64,000 nt of DNA from Rhodovastum sp963709085 (GCA_963709085.1 CAVPVB010000018.1:186001-250000); one strand, 5' to 3'. Positions 16,937-26,884 are shown, numbered from the stretch's first letter. Program-made: numbers and translations. The notes: a model not told the origin generated them from the letters alone.

Positions 16937-19369
16937 TTGGACACGACGATTGCAGCGCTTGGCGTCGATCACCCGGCCGCCGCCGGGTCGACGGCGACGG
17001 TGAACCAGTTCATTGCGACCGCGGGCGAAGTGCGTTTGATTGACGCCTATTGGCGCGCGACCAACTACCTGTCGGTCGGCCAGATCTATCTCTACGATAA
17101 CCCGCTACTGCGGGAACCGCTGACGCTGGCGCACGTTAAACCGTTGGTGGTAGGGCACTGGGGCACAACGCCGGGCCAGAACTTCATTTATGTACACCTG
17201 AACCGCATCATAAAGCGATGCAATCTTGATATGTTCTACATCGCCGGTCCCGGGCATGGTGGTCCGGCGCTGGTGGCCAACACCTACCTGGAAGGTAGCT
17301 ACACTGAGATCTACCCGAACATCAGCCAGGATGAGGCCGGGCTGAAGAAGCTGTTCACGCAGTTCTCGTTTCCGGGCGGCATCTCCAGCCACGTGGCGCC
17401 CACCACGCCGGGCTCGATCCACGAAGGCGGCGAACTCGGCTATTCGCTCAGCCATGCGTTCGGCGCCGCGTTCGACAACCCCGGCCTGATCGTCGCCTGC
17501 GTCATCGGCGACGGCGAGGCGGAAACCGGGCCGCTGGCCACCGCTTGGCAGTCCAACAAGTTGCTGAACCCGGTCACCGACGGCGCCGTCCTGCCCATCC
17601 TGCACCTCAACGGCTTCAAGATCAGCAACCCCACTGTCCTGGCCCGAATCGAGCATGACGAACTCGACCAGTTCATCCGCGGGTGCGGCTGGGTGCCCTA
17701 CTTCGTCGAGGGTGAGGACCCGGAAACGATGCACCGGCTGATGGCCGCCACGCTCGACCAAGTGGTGGACGACATCGGCAGCATCCAACAGAATGCGCGT
17801 TCAGGCCGGGATTCCAGCCGCCCGCGCTGGCCGATGATCGTGCTGCGGTCGCCGAAGGGTTGGACCGGGCCGAAGCTGGTGGATGGGCTCAAAGTCGAGG
17901 GTACGTTCCGGGCGCATCAGGTGCCACTGCTCGTGGATGCCGCGCACCCCGAGCACGTCGCCCAGCTCGAGAGCTGGATGCGGAGCTACAAGCCCGAGGA
18001 ATTGTTCGACGAGACGGGGCGGCTGATCGCAGAACTGGCCGAACTGGCGCCTAAGGGCGACCGCCGAATGGGCGCCAATCCGCATACCAACGGCGGCGTG
18101 CTGCTTCGCGACCTGGTCATGCCCGACTTCCAGACCTACGCGGTCAACGTCCAGTCGCCGGGCGCTGTCACGGCGCAGGACACCATGGTGCTCGGAACGT
18201 TCCTGCGCGACGTGTCCGCCTTGAATGCGGAGCCGCGCAACTTTCGCATCTTCGGACCGGACGAAACCCTGTCCAACCTGTTGGGCGCCGTGTTTGAGGT
18301 GACCCCCCGCCAGTGGGATGCCCGCACGGTGGACGACGACGAGTTCCTCGCACCTGTCGGCGGCGTGCTCGACTCGATGCTGAGCGAGCATCAGTGCGAA
18401 GGTTGGCTGGAAGGTTACCTGCTGACAGGGCGGCACGGGCTGTTCAACAGCTATGAGGCTTTCATCCGCATCGTCAATTCCATGTTCAGCCAGCACGCCA
18501 AGTGGTTGAAGGTGACGTTCGAGTTGCCGTGGCGCCGCAAGATTTCCTCGCTCAACTACCTGCTCGCCTCGCATGTCTGGCAGCAGGACCATAACGGCTT
18601 CACCCACCAGGACCCCGGCTTCCTAGACCACGTCATCAACAAAAAGGCCGACATCGTCCGGGTGTATCTGCCGCCGGATGCCAACTGCCTGCTGTCGGTG
18701 TTCGACCACTGCCTTCGCAGCCGCCACTACGTCAACGTGGTGGTGGCCGGCAAGCACGCCCTGCCGCAATGGCTGACCATGGAGGCGGCCGTCATTCATT
18801 GCACTCAGGGCCTCGGCATCTGGCAATGGGCCAGCAACGACCAGGACGACGATCCTGACGTCGTGATGGCCTGCTGCGGCGACACGCCGACGCTGGAGAT
18901 CCTGGCCGCTGTTTCGATCCTGCGCAAACACCTGGTGGCGCTGAAGATACGCGTGATCAACGTCGTCGACCTCATGCGGCTGCAGCCCTGCTCCGAACAC
19001 CCGCACGGGCTGAGCGAAACGGACTACGACCAGCTCTTCACGACGGACAAGCCCATCGTGTTCGGCTTCCACGGCTATCCTTGGCTGGTTCACCGGCTGA
19101 CCTACCGCCGGACCAACCATAACCTGCACGTCCGCGGTTACAAGGAGGAAGGGACGATCACGACGGCGTTCGACATGCGCGTTCAGAACGAGCTGGACCG
19201 GTTCCACCTGGTTCAGGACGTGGTCGACCGCGTGCCGGGCCTTGGAAGCAAGGGCATCTATTTGAAACAGTTGATGCGCGACAAGCTGATTGAGCACAAG
19301 CACTACATCGACAAGCACGGGAAAGACCTGGCCGAGATTCGCGACTGGACATGGGGAGCGGCCCCGTGA
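16937..19369 (+). CDS. xfp: Xylulose-5-P/fructose-6-P phosphoketolase
   Basis: An 810-residue thiamine-diphosphate enzyme splitting xylulose-5-P or fructose-6-P with phosphate into acetyl phosphate and an aldose phosphate. Signatures are GHWGTTPGQNF, HEGGELGYSLSHAFG and the TPP/Mg segment GDGEAETGPLATAWQSNK. The apparent start is TTG 16937, with AAGGA nine bases upstream; no ATG fits the conserved N-terminus. The stop overlaps the aldolase start. With ackA it yields ATP plus acetate, and with pgi, rpiA and aldolase it forms a phosphoketolase shunt. Confidence 0.95.
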   Translation: MDTTIAALGVDHPAAAGSTATVNQFIATAGEVRLIDAYWRATNYLSVGQIYLYDNPLLREPLTLAHVKPLVVGHWGTTPGQNFIYVHLNRIIKRCNLDMFYIAGPGHGGPALVANTYLEGSYTEIYPNISQDEAGLKKLFTQFSFPGGISSHVAPTTPGSIHEGGELGYSLSHAFGAAFDNPGLIVACVIGDGEAETGPLATAWQSNKLLNPVTDGAVLPILHLNGFKISNPTVLARIEHDELDQFIRGCGWVPYFVEGEDPETMHRLMAATLDQVVDDIGSIQQNARSGRDSSRPRWPMIVLRSPKGWTGPKLVDGLKVEGTFRAHQVPLLVDAAHPEHVAQLESWMRSYKPEELFDETGRLIAELAELAPKGDRRMGANPHTNGGVLLRDLVMPDFQTYAVNVQSPGAVTAQDTMVLGTFLRDVSALNAEPRNFRIFGPDETLSNLLGAVFEVTPRQWDARTVDDDEFLAPVGGVLDSMLSEHQCEGWLEGYLLTGRHGLFNSYEAFIRIVNSMFSQHAKWLKVTFELPWRRKISSLNYLLASHVWQQDHNGFTHQDPGFLDHVINKKADIVRVYLPPDANCLLSVFDHCLRSRHYVNVVVAGKHALPQWLTMEAAVIHCTQGLGIWQWASNDQDDDPDVVMACCGDTPTLEILAAVSILRKHLVALKIRVINVVDLMRLQPCSEHPHGLSETDYDQLFTTDKPIVFGFHGYPWLVHRLTYRRTNHNLHVRGYKEEGTITTAFDMRVQNELDRFHLVQDVVDRVPGLGSKGIYLKQLMRDKLIEHKHYIDKHGKDLAEIRDWTWGAAP

Positions 19370-20421
19370 TCCCGGAGGAGACCCTCGCGGCCACCGCGCA
19401 AGCCCTTGTCGCCTGCGGCAAGGGCTTGCTCGCGATGGATGAGAGCACACCGACCTGTAACGAACGATTCGCCGCGACAGGAATACCGCAGACCGAGTCA
19501 GCGAGGCGCGCCTGGCGGGAATTACTCGTCACGGCGCCGGGCCTCGGCACGTCCGTCAGCGGCGCCATCCTGTTTGACGAAACGATCCGGCAGAGCGATC
19601 GGCACGGCAACCGGTTCGTCGACCTGCTCACTGCGGTCGGCGTGATCCCCGGGATCAAGGTCGACCTGGGGGCCAAGGAGCTGGCGCTGCATCCCGGCGA
19701 GAAGGTCACCGAGGGTCTGGATGGGTTGCGCGGCAGGCTGCACGAATACGGGCTGATGGGTGCCCGGTTCGCCAAGTGGCGCGCGGTCATCGGCATCGGC
19801 GACAACCTGCCCGGCCCGGCTTGCATCGACGCGAACGCGCAGGCACTGGCGCGCTACGCCGCGCTGTGCCAGGAGGTCGGCCTGGTCCCGATCGTCGAGC
19901 CCGAGGTGCTGATGGAGGGGCGCCATACGATGCAGCGGTGCAGCGAGGTGACGCACGCCGTGCTGCGCGCCGTATTCGACGCCCTGGACGTGCAGGGGGT
20001 TGTACTCGAGGCCATGGTTCTAAAGGCGAACATGGTCCTGCCGGGCCTGGACTGTCCGGAGCAGGCGCCGGCCGATGTGGTGGCGCGGGCCACACTTGCC
20101 GGTCTGCGGCGAACGGTGCCGGCGGCCGTCGTCGGCATCGCGTTCCTGTCGGGCGGGCAGTCCGCCGAGTTGGCGTCCGCGCGGCTGAACGCCATGAATG
20201 TGGAACACGAAACCTCAGCCGGTCGATCGCCCTGGCCGTTGGTGTTCTCGTTCGGCCGCGCACTCCAGCAGCCTGCCTTGCAGATCTGGCGCGGCCAGGA
20301 GGAAAACGTCTTGGCGGCTCAGCACGCCCTGATCCACCGGGCGAACTGCAACGGAGCTGCGGTTCGGGGCTGGTACACGCCATCGATGGAACACGAATCT
20401 GCTTTGCGGCTGGCGTCATAA
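19366..20421 (+). CDS. Class I fructose-bisphosphate aldolase
   Basis: About 350 residues of a class I (Schiff-base) aldolase. Conserved segments are GKGLLAMDEST, GIKVDLGAKEL, the Schiff-base lysine region EAMVLKANMVLPG, and LSGGQSAELASARLNAMN. GTG 19366 is chosen because it overlaps the xfp stop (GTGA) and has GGGGAG eight bases upstream. ATG 19351 in the same frame is the alternative and lacks such a site. The class I type is oxygen-tolerant and metal-free. It links triose phosphates to fructose bisphosphate in this cluster. Confidence 0.93.
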   Translation: MIPEETLAATAQALVACGKGLLAMDESTPTCNERFAATGIPQTESARRAWRELLVTAPGLGTSVSGAILFDETIRQSDRHGNRFVDLLTAVGVIPGIKVDLGAKELALHPGEKVTEGLDGLRGRLHEYGLMGARFAKWRAVIGIGDNLPGPACIDANAQALARYAALCQEVGLVPIVEPEVLMEGRHTMQRCSEVTHAVLRAVFDALDVQGVVLEAMVLKANMVLPGLDCPEQAPADVVARATLAGLRRTVPAAVVGIAFLSGGQSAELASARLNAMNVEHETSAGRSPWPLVFSFGRALQQPALQIWRGQEENVLAAQHALIHRANCNGAAVRGWYTPSMEHESALRLAS

Positions 20422-20426
20422 TCCGT

Positions 20427-21017
20427 ATGGACCAGGCGCCACTCCAACTCTACCTCATCCGCCACGGTGGAACTGAGTGGTCGCTCTCCGGGCGCCACAC
20501 GGGCCGCACCGACTTGGCGCTGACCACACGCGGCCAGGACCAGGCCCGCGCCCTCGAACGGGTGCTGCGGGCCATTCAGTTTGATCACGTTCTTACCGGC
20601 CCGGCACGCCGAGCCCAGGACACATGCGCGCTGGCCGGCCTCGGCGGATCCGCCGAGATCGAGCCCGACCTGGCGGAATGGGACTATGGCGAATACGAGG
20701 GCCGCACGTCCCGCGACATCCGGCAGGAGCGGCCCGATTGGAACGTCTTCCGGGATGGCTGTCCCGGCGGCGAGTCGGTCGATGCGGTTTCCCAGCGGGC
20801 CGACCGGCTGATCACGCGTGGCGCGGCATTGCGTGGCAACGTCGCGCTGTTCTCTAGTGGCCAGTTCGGTTGCAGCCTGGCTGCGCGCTGGATCGGCTTA
20901 CCCATCATCCAGGCGCGCCATCTGATGTTGGATACCGCGTCTATCAGCGTTCTCGCCTACAACCCCGACCACCCCGACTTGCGGGTCATCACGCATTGGA
21001 ACCAAACCTGGGACTGA
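20427..21017 (+). CDS. Histidine phosphatase family protein (phosphoglycerate-mutase-like)
   Basis: A 196-residue member of the branch-1 histidine phosphatases. The catalytic motif LIRHGGTEWS has the nucleophilic His in RHG, followed by the acid residue in LAEWDYGEYEG and a second His-bearing region near the C-terminus. It begins five bases after the aldolase stop, so it is in the same transcript. The substrate cannot be read from sequence; a sugar- or glycerate-phosphate is likely by context. Downstream of it the cluster ends in rearranged DNA. Confidence 0.85.
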   Translation: MDQAPLQLYLIRHGGTEWSLSGRHTGRTDLALTTRGQDQARALERVLRAIQFDHVLTGPARRAQDTCALAGLGGSAEIEPDLAEWDYGEYEGRTSRDIRQERPDWNVFRDGCPGGESVDAVSQRADRLITRGAALRGNVALFSSGQFGCSLAARWIGLPIIQARHLMLDTASISVLAYNPDHPDLRVITHWNQTWD

Positions 21018-21049
21018 TCCGCTTCGTTAAGGTTGAGTCCGCGCCGCGA

Positions 21050-21400
21050 TCAGGTGTCGACGACTGCGACGACCGGTGCGTGGGCTATACCCTGACCGGC
21101 CGTGCGAGCATCACCGTTCTGGCTATGCCCCTTGCCGTGCTTGTCGAACAGCTCAAGGAACGGCTTGATGATGTCGATGGGCATCGGGAACACGACCGCC
21201 GAGTTCTGCTCGGCGCCGCTCTCGGTGAGGGTCTGCAGATAGCGAAACTGCATCGCCGCAGGGACGCTCAAAAGGATCTCGGCCGCATGGACCAATGTCT
21301 GCGACGCCTTGAACTCGGCTTCCGCGTGGATGATTTTTGCCTGCCGGTCGCGTTCCGCTTCCGCCCGCTTGGGGATCGCGCGCGCCATGTTCTCCGTCAG
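21050..21400 (-). pseudogene. SPFH/slipin (stomatin-like) protein, C-terminal remnant
   Basis: The translated segment ENMARAIPKRAEAERDRQAK onward, then IIHAEAEFKASQTLVHAAEIL, MQFRYLQTLTESGAEQNSAVVFP and MPIDI, matches the C-terminal half of bacterial slipins. The membrane anchor and most of the SPFH domain are missing. Homology stops near 21400 and the upstream sequence is unrelated. It lies convergent to the phosphatase gene and is most likely non-functional debris of a membrane-scaffold gene. Confidence 0.75.
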
Positions 21401-21566
21401 TTCGCCTGGCGCTTGCGCGAGCGGAAAACTCGCGGCTCCGTCGGGTGCAGCCTGCGCACGGCCAGCCACATGGGCCGGGGGCTCCTGTGCTCGCGAAAGG
21501 GCTCCAACTTGTATGGGGTTTTCCCTGTCAAGGGGTTTTCATCGCGTATCCCCTCTGGGTAACGGT

Positions 21567-21890
21567 TCAATCGCGGCCGTAGCCGCGTGGCGGTACGATT
21601 GCGGCAAGCGCATCGAGGTCGAGCTCGGCGATCTCGCGCAGAGCTTCGGCGGTGGCACTGTCGCGGAGGCTGTCGGGCAGGGCCTCGTACCAGTGGGCAT
21701 ATTCGGCTTGGAGCGCGAGCAGTTCGGCGACGGCGGTCCGCCAGCGCTGCGGTCGGGCGCGGCGATCCGCCGGCCGGCGGTAACGGACCACCGGGGGTGG
21801 TTGCTCAGCTTGGTGGCGGGCACGGTAGCGTGCCTGGCGCTCAGCGTTGCTGAGGGCATGCTCGCCTTCCGGCTGGCGACCTCTTGGCAT
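21567..21890 (-). CDS. Small conserved hypothetical protein (NAERQARYRARH motif)
   Basis: A 107-residue protein with a basic Arg-rich N-terminal half (ALSNAERQARYRARHQAE, RYRRPADRRARPQRW) and an acidic helical C-terminal half ending in a PPRGYGRD-type tail. GGAGAA lies eight bases before ATG 21890, and a GTTATGTAAC near-palindrome sits just upstream. I do not recognise a domain; such basic-then-acidic small proteins often accompany insertion sequences. A truncated paralogue lies directly upstream at 21963-22079. Confidence 0.55.
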   Translation of the reverse strand: MPRGRQPEGEHALSNAERQARYRARHQAEQPPPVVRYRRPADRRARPQRWRTAVAELLALQAEYAHWYEALPDSLRDSATAEALREIAELDLDALAAIVPPRGYGRD

Positions 21891-21962
21891 GTTCCATTCT
21901 CCGTTACATAACCGAATACAATAGGAGCATCAGGCGGCTGGTCTGGCGCGACGGCGCGTCGG

Positions 21963-22079
21963 TCAACCGGCGCGGGCCAGCGGTGACGAAAGCGCAGCCT
22001 GGCGGCGGGCGGGGTAGCGTGCCCGTCGTTCGGCATTGCAGAAGCCATGCTCGTCGTCCGTTCGGCGGCGTCGTGGCAC
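21963..22079 (-). pseudogene. Truncated paralogue of the upstream-adjacent small protein
   Basis: A 38-codon frame from GTG 22079 reads MPRRRRTDDEHGFCNAER and then RARYPARRQAALSSPLARAG before a stop. It parallels the first 38 residues of the 107-residue protein at 21567-21890. The upstream GTTACGTAAC palindrome (22092-22101) matches the near-palindrome before that gene (GTTATGTAAC), so promoter and 5' coding region were duplicated together. The rest of 21891-22444 holds no recognisable gene. Confidence 0.5.
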
Positions 22080-22444
22080 GCATTGTTCACCGTTACGTAA
22101 CGAATTAGGAATGCCGTATCATGCGGCACGGCGGCAATTTGGCGGCGATAGCTTGGCTGCGATGCCGCCGGTGGAAAGCAAACGAACCGAGGGGAACCCG
22201 CCTTGGTGCGCGGAAGCTCGCGCCACAAACTTGTATTCGGTTGGCCCACGTGGGACCGGACCATGAAGCAGACATGCGCTTCGGCAGCGAGGCTCCGGGG
22301 CGGCGGGCCCATTCTAACGAACGGTTCAATGACCATGTTGGAGCTCGGGTCACCACCACCTCGGATCGTAATCGGCAGCTGGGCAAGGTCGCTTGGCCAG
22401 ACGCGCCGAAATTGTGTGCTTGCGTTACGATATGGCTGTGTCGA

Positions 22445-23620
22445 TCAGGCTGGTTGGCGCAGCACCACGCCGTGTGGCACCTCGCCGGTGTGGACCATGC
22501 GCCACAGCGCGATGATCAACTTGCGGGCAAGAGCCACGATCATTTTCGTTTTGCGCGCGCCGCTGGGTCCCTCCGTCCTGCTTCGGAACCACCTGACCAG
22601 CGCGCTGTCCTTTTGAAACAAGAGGAAGCGCCAGGCGAGCTGGATCATGCCGCGGCGCACGCGGGCATTGCCCGATTTGGCGAGACCTTTCTCACGCCGC
22701 TTGGCCCCGCTTTCATCCGGCGCGCCGGTGAGCCCCACGAAACGTCCGACGGCTCTGCGGTCGCGCAGGTTGCGCGAGAGGACTTCCTGCACCAGCATGT
22801 CTGCCGTTTCGATACCGACTCCGAGAATGCTCGCAAGCAGTCGGATCATAGCGTTCGGTCCGGTGTCCGGCGCCAGCTGCAACCGTTCCAGACGCGCTTG
22901 TTCAATGGCCGCGATCTGCTCTCGCAAAATCGTCAGTCTGGCAAGGTCACGCCGCATTTCGTCGAGCGTGTTCGGCGGGATTGGAAGTCCTTCCGGTGTC
23001 CGAAGAGATTCCAAATGCTCCGGCGCCTTCCGCAGCTTCGGATTGAAGCCGCGGATGCCGAGCCGCGCTAGCGCCGCCTTCAGGCGATTGATAACGCGGG
23101 TCCGTTCGCCGACCAGGTTCTCCCGCTCACGGCTTGGCCGCTTGGCGTCCTCTTCCTCGAGCGTCGGGACCGCGACCATTGCGCAGTGGCCGCGTTCGCC
23201 GCGCAGCCAGCCAAGGAACACCCGGATCAGCATGGCGGTGTCGAGCCGATCCGTCTTGGCGCGCCTGTGCTCGCGTGAGACTGCGACACTGCTGGAATGG
23301 ATGACATGGACCTCAATGCCGTGCGTCGTCAGCCACCGTGCCAGCCAGAACCCGTCACGGCCGGCTTCAAGGGCAACGGCGATGCGTGTAATGGCCCGAC
23401 CATTCTGGATCGCTTCATCACGCCAGCGGTGCAGCAGCCGTAGTAACGCTGCCTCGTCCGGCTCCATCTTCTTCAGCGGCTGCCGATCGACGCTCGGAAC
23501 GACTCCGGCGATCAGCCAGCTTGACTGGCTGAGCTCGATGACAGCGACAAGAGTGGTGTCCTGCTTGAAGGGGACGAGGGACCGGCTCAGATCGTTGGGC
23601 TGGGACATCGGACGCTCCAT
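22445..23620 (-). CDS. IS110-family transposase
   Basis: A 391-residue DEDD-type transposase. The N-terminal RuvC-like catalytic part includes VALEAGRDGFWLARWL and the IS110 hallmark RRAKTDRLDTAMLI. The C-terminal Transposase_20 part has LLASILGVGIETADMLVQE, VGRFVGLTGAPDESG and KSGNARVRRGMIQLAW. Start ATG 23620 is chosen; MSQPND at 23608 is an alternative. IS110 elements usually lack clear inverted repeats, and I could not define this one's ends. Its first metal-binding position reads IELSQ rather than the usual IDxS, so activity is uncertain. Confidence 0.85.
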   Translation of the reverse strand: MERPMSQPNDLSRSLVPFKQDTTLVAVIELSQSSWLIAGVVPSVDRQPLKKMEPDEAALLRLLHRWRDEAIQNGRAITRIAVALEAGRDGFWLARWLTTHGIEVHVIHSSSVAVSREHRRAKTDRLDTAMLIRVFLGWLRGERGHCAMVAVPTLEEEDAKRPSRERENLVGERTRVINRLKAALARLGIRGFNPKLRKAPEHLESLRTPEGLPIPPNTLDEMRRDLARLTILREQIAAIEQARLERLQLAPDTGPNAMIRLLASILGVGIETADMLVQEVLSRNLRDRRAVGRFVGLTGAPDESGAKRREKGLAKSGNARVRRGMIQLAWRFLLFQKDSALVRWFRSRTEGPSGARKTKMIVALARKLIIALWRMVHTGEVPHGVVLRQPA

Positions 23621-23721
23621 TGCGGTGATCACTGCGGCAATGATGCCGGCTCTTCGCCGGCCGCCCCATAGTTTCTAACGAACTGCCCCTCCGGTACGAG
23701 TTTTGCGACGAAACGTGAACA

Positions 23722-26706
23722 TCAGGCCGCTTTGGGGAACGGCGTGGGCGGGGTCCGGAGCGGCCTCAACTCGTGATTGGTTGGCGCCGCGCTTTGGTCT
23801 GTGACCCAGACGTAGTCGCCGGTCAGGTTCACGTGCTCCCAGCCCAAGGGTGAGAGATATGCCAGGAGTTTGTCGGGGACCTCTTCCGTCAGGCGTAGGG
23901 TGGCGACGGCGCGCTCGAGGTATCGGGTGTTCCACAGGATGATCGCGGTGACGACGAAGTTGAGGCCGGAAGCGCGGTGCTGCTGGTTCTCGTAGGTGCG
24001 GTCGCGGATTTCGCCGAGCCGGTGAATGAAGACCGCCCGGGCCAGGCTGTTGCGTGATTCGCCCTTGTTGAGTTCCTGTCCGGTTGTGCGCCGCAGTTCG
24101 GGATCGCTGATCCAGTCGAGGGTGAACAGGGTGCGCTCCAGCCGCCCCAGTTCACGCAGGGCGGCGGCGATGCCGTTTTGCCGCGGGTAGGAGGCGAGTT
24201 GGCGCATGATCAGCGAGGCGGTGACGGTGCCGGTGCGGATGGACGCGGCGATGCGCAGGATTTCCGACCAGTGGGCGCGGATCAGGTCCACGTTGATGCG
24301 GCCGGCGATCAGCAGCTCGAGCGTCGGATAGTCGGACGGCTTGCCGAAGCTGTAGAGGCGCCGGTGCTTCAGACCGGGGATGCGCGGCGCGAACTGGAAA
24401 CCGAGCAGGGAGCAGAGGGTGAACACATGGTCGGACTCGCCGCCGCCGTCGGTGTGATGGCAGCGGACCGTCACCTCGCTCTGGTGGTAGAGCAGCGCAT
24501 CGAGCACATGCAGGGCCTCATTCGTGGTCGCCCCGATCAACTTCGTGAAGAACGGCCCATAGCGGTCGGAGAGATGCGTGTAGATCTTGAAGCCGGATCG
24601 CTTACTGTAATGAGCGTTGAAGCTGCTGGCGTCACGGCCGAGGCCCGCGGCGTGGAAAAACTGGCCGTCGGAGGAGGAGGCGGAGCCGTTGCCGAATACC
24701 GCCGCGAAGGGTTCACGCTGCTGCTGGTTGACCAGACACCGCAATGCCAAAGCGTAGGTCTCCTCGCGAATGTACCAATCCGATGTCCAGGCAAGCTCGC
24801 CGAGGCTGGCGATGCTGCACGCCTCGGCCATGCGTGTCAGGCCAAGATTGAGCCCTTCAGACAGCAAGGCCGCCATGATGATGCGATTGTCGGCCACGGT
24901 TTCGCCAGTGCGCAAGTGGGTGAAGCAGTCGGGAAAAAGGGTCCAGCGCGCCACTTCAGTCAGCAGGTCGGTGATGCGGATGCGCGGCAGCATGGCGTAG
25001 AGGCGTTCGGTCATGGCCTTGGCTTCCGGCGGTGTGGATTTTTCAAGCGGCGAGATTTTCAGCACGCCGTTCTCGATCGTCACGTCGGGCAGCAGCCCTC
25101 CTTTGGCACGGGTGTCTACCTCCTTCAGCCGTTCATCCAGCAGGGTGCGTCGACCCTCGATGAAGCGGTCGAAGTCCGCCTCGACCGCGATCGGAAGCGT
25201 GTCGGACTTTTGCAGATTCTGCATGGTCTTCCTGGAAAGAAGCCGTTCCTCGAAGGAGCGGTATTGGCGGCTGCCGACGACCCAGACATCGCCGGCGCGC
25301 AATCGGTCGCGCAATTCCGACAGGACGCAGAACTCGTAGTAGCGTCGGTCGATGACGCCGCCGGGCAGCACGTACGGCACCCAGCGTTGCCGGACGAAGC
25401 TTGTTGGAGCATCTTTCGGCAGGGTGGACCCCTCGGTCCGATTTGCCTCGCGCAGCACCTCGATGGCGCGAAGAAGCGAGGCCGACGCCGGCACACTCTC
25501 GAATTTGAGCGCATCCAGGAACGCGGGCGACCAGCGCCGGATGTCGCCGTAGTGCCTGGTCAGGCCCGGATAGGCGTCGAACGCCTCTGGCCGTGCCAGT
25601 GCTTTGGCTTCAGCGATGGTGGTGCAGAACTGCTTCCAGGGAATCACCGTTTCGATGGCGGCGAAAGCATTCCGCTTCTTGTCGTGAGCAGCGATCAGCG
25701 CATCACCGACGCGGGCAAAGAGACGGACCTTGTTGTTGATGGATCGGGCATCGGCCTGGAAGGCGCGGACCTGCCGTCCTTCGGCCTTGCGAAAGAGGGC
25801 GCCGATCAGGCGGTCGAACACATCGACGGCCTGGTCGGTCAGGTTGGCGCCGAGGTCCAGGCAAATTGCGACCAGCGTCGCGTGCCGGCGCTGCCGTTCG
25901 TGGTCGGCAACATGCTGGACCGTGCTGCGGCCAGCCTCACGAACAAGCTGAGCAAGGCGCGCCTGATGGACCTGGTGGCCGCAACTGGGTTGGATGCCGA
26001 TCGCGCGCACATGATAGAGGCGTTCGATCAGACCGAGCATGGCATCCGGCTTGGCGGCTTCTGGCATTTGCCGCAACCAGGTCAGCCAGTTCTGACCGGT
26101 CTTTTCCCGCCGCTGTGTCAGCGCATCGAGCCGGCGTCGCTGTTCGGCGGACAGATCCCCGGCCAGGCGGCGATACACTTCCTGATGGGCCTGGTCGCGG
26201 AGTGCACCACACAACCGTTCAAGTGCATCTTTGGTCGGAACGATAATCCGGCGCTGGCGGCATGTCTGCATCACCAGCTCGGCCAGATGGACGAAGCGGT
26301 CGTCTTCGATCGCCTGCGGCAAGAGGACCTCAGCCAATTCTGCCGCCGTTCGCCTGCCGAACGGACGCAGTCCGAGCTGGCGCTGGCATTCGACGGAATG
26401 GTGCTGGCGATTCCGCTCCGCCGCGAGGTATGCGTCAATCGCCTCCGGGAAAACCCCGAGCTGCTCGGCAACAAATGCAAGCAGCGCAGCCGGCGGCCGT
26501 TCGCCGGGGCGCAGGGCACGACCGGGATAGCGCAGGTAGCAGAGCATAAGGGCGTGGCCGAGGCGATTGTGATCGCCGTGGGAGCGACCGATTGCGGCAA
26601 GATCCGCTTCCGACAGCGTGAAGTGGCGCACCAATTCCCGTTCCTCGGCCGGAGGGTCAAATAGCTCTGCAATCTGGGCTGTGGTCAATCTCTGCCGTCG
26701 CGCCAC
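23722..26706 (-). CDS. tnpA: Tn3-family transposase TnpA (second element)
   Basis: About 994 residues with the normal Tn3 TnpA layout. The N-terminus is LTTAQIAELFDPPAEERELV, followed by central FGNGSASSSDGQFF, the catalytic-region HHTDGGGESDHVFTLCSLLG and RINVDLIRAHWSEILRIAAS, and LNKGESRNSLARAVFIHRLG near the end. GTG 26706 gives the start VARRQRLTT, matching family N-termini; an in-frame TTG at 26745 is the alternative. The stop lies immediately inside the left terminal repeat. It looks intact and is only distantly similar to the TnpA at 5150-8119. Confidence 0.94.
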   Translation of the reverse strand: MARRQRLTTAQIAELFDPPAEERELVRHFTLSEADLAAIGRSHGDHNRLGHALMLCYLRYPGRALRPGERPPAALLAFVAEQLGVFPEAIDAYLAAERNRQHHSVECQRQLGLRPFGRRTAAELAEVLLPQAIEDDRFVHLAELVMQTCRQRRIIVPTKDALERLCGALRDQAHQEVYRRLAGDLSAEQRRRLDALTQRREKTGQNWLTWLRQMPEAAKPDAMLGLIERLYHVRAIGIQPSCGHQVHQARLAQLVREAGRSTVQHVADHERQRRHATLVAICLDLGANLTDQAVDVFDRLIGALFRKAEGRQVRAFQADARSINNKVRLFARVGDALIAAHDKKRNAFAAIETVIPWKQFCTTIAEAKALARPEAFDAYPGLTRHYGDIRRWSPAFLDALKFESVPASASLLRAIEVLREANRTEGSTLPKDAPTSFVRQRWVPYVLPGGVIDRRYYEFCVLSELRDRLRAGDVWVVGSRQYRSFEERLLSRKTMQNLQKSDTLPIAVEADFDRFIEGRRTLLDERLKEVDTRAKGGLLPDVTIENGVLKISPLEKSTPPEAKAMTERLYAMLPRIRITDLLTEVARWTLFPDCFTHLRTGETVADNRIIMAALLSEGLNLGLTRMAEACSIASLGELAWTSDWYIREETYALALRCLVNQQQREPFAAVFGNGSASSSDGQFFHAAGLGRDASSFNAHYSKRSGFKIYTHLSDRYGPFFTKLIGATTNEALHVLDALLYHQSEVTVRCHHTDGGGESDHVFTLCSLLGFQFAPRIPGLKHRRLYSFGKPSDYPTLELLIAGRINVDLIRAHWSEILRIAASIRTGTVTASLIMRQLASYPRQNGIAAALRELGRLERTLFTLDWISDPELRRTTGQELNKGESRNSLARAVFIHRLGEIRDRTYENQQHRASGLNFVVTAIILWNTRYLERAVATLRLTEEVPDKLLAYLSPLGWEHVNLTGDYVWVTDQSAAPTNHELRPLRTPPTPFPKAA

Positions 26707-26884
26707 TTCCGCCTCCAGGACCTTGATCCTCCGCAGATCAGACAAACCGCCCAGAGAGTCGATTAGTGTATTGCGCGGATCTCGAATGTGTCAGAGCTTG
26801 GAGGCACTGCTTTCGAATGCCGTTACGCTGTCTCAGACCTCATGGCATGGTGCCGCGGCCAGATGTCTGCCGAACGTCGCCGGG

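Noticed and set aside
24178..26664. 828-codon plus-strand frame
   Set aside because: It lies wholly opposite the Tn3 transposase and has no recognisable domain; high GC at third positions makes such mirror frames common here.
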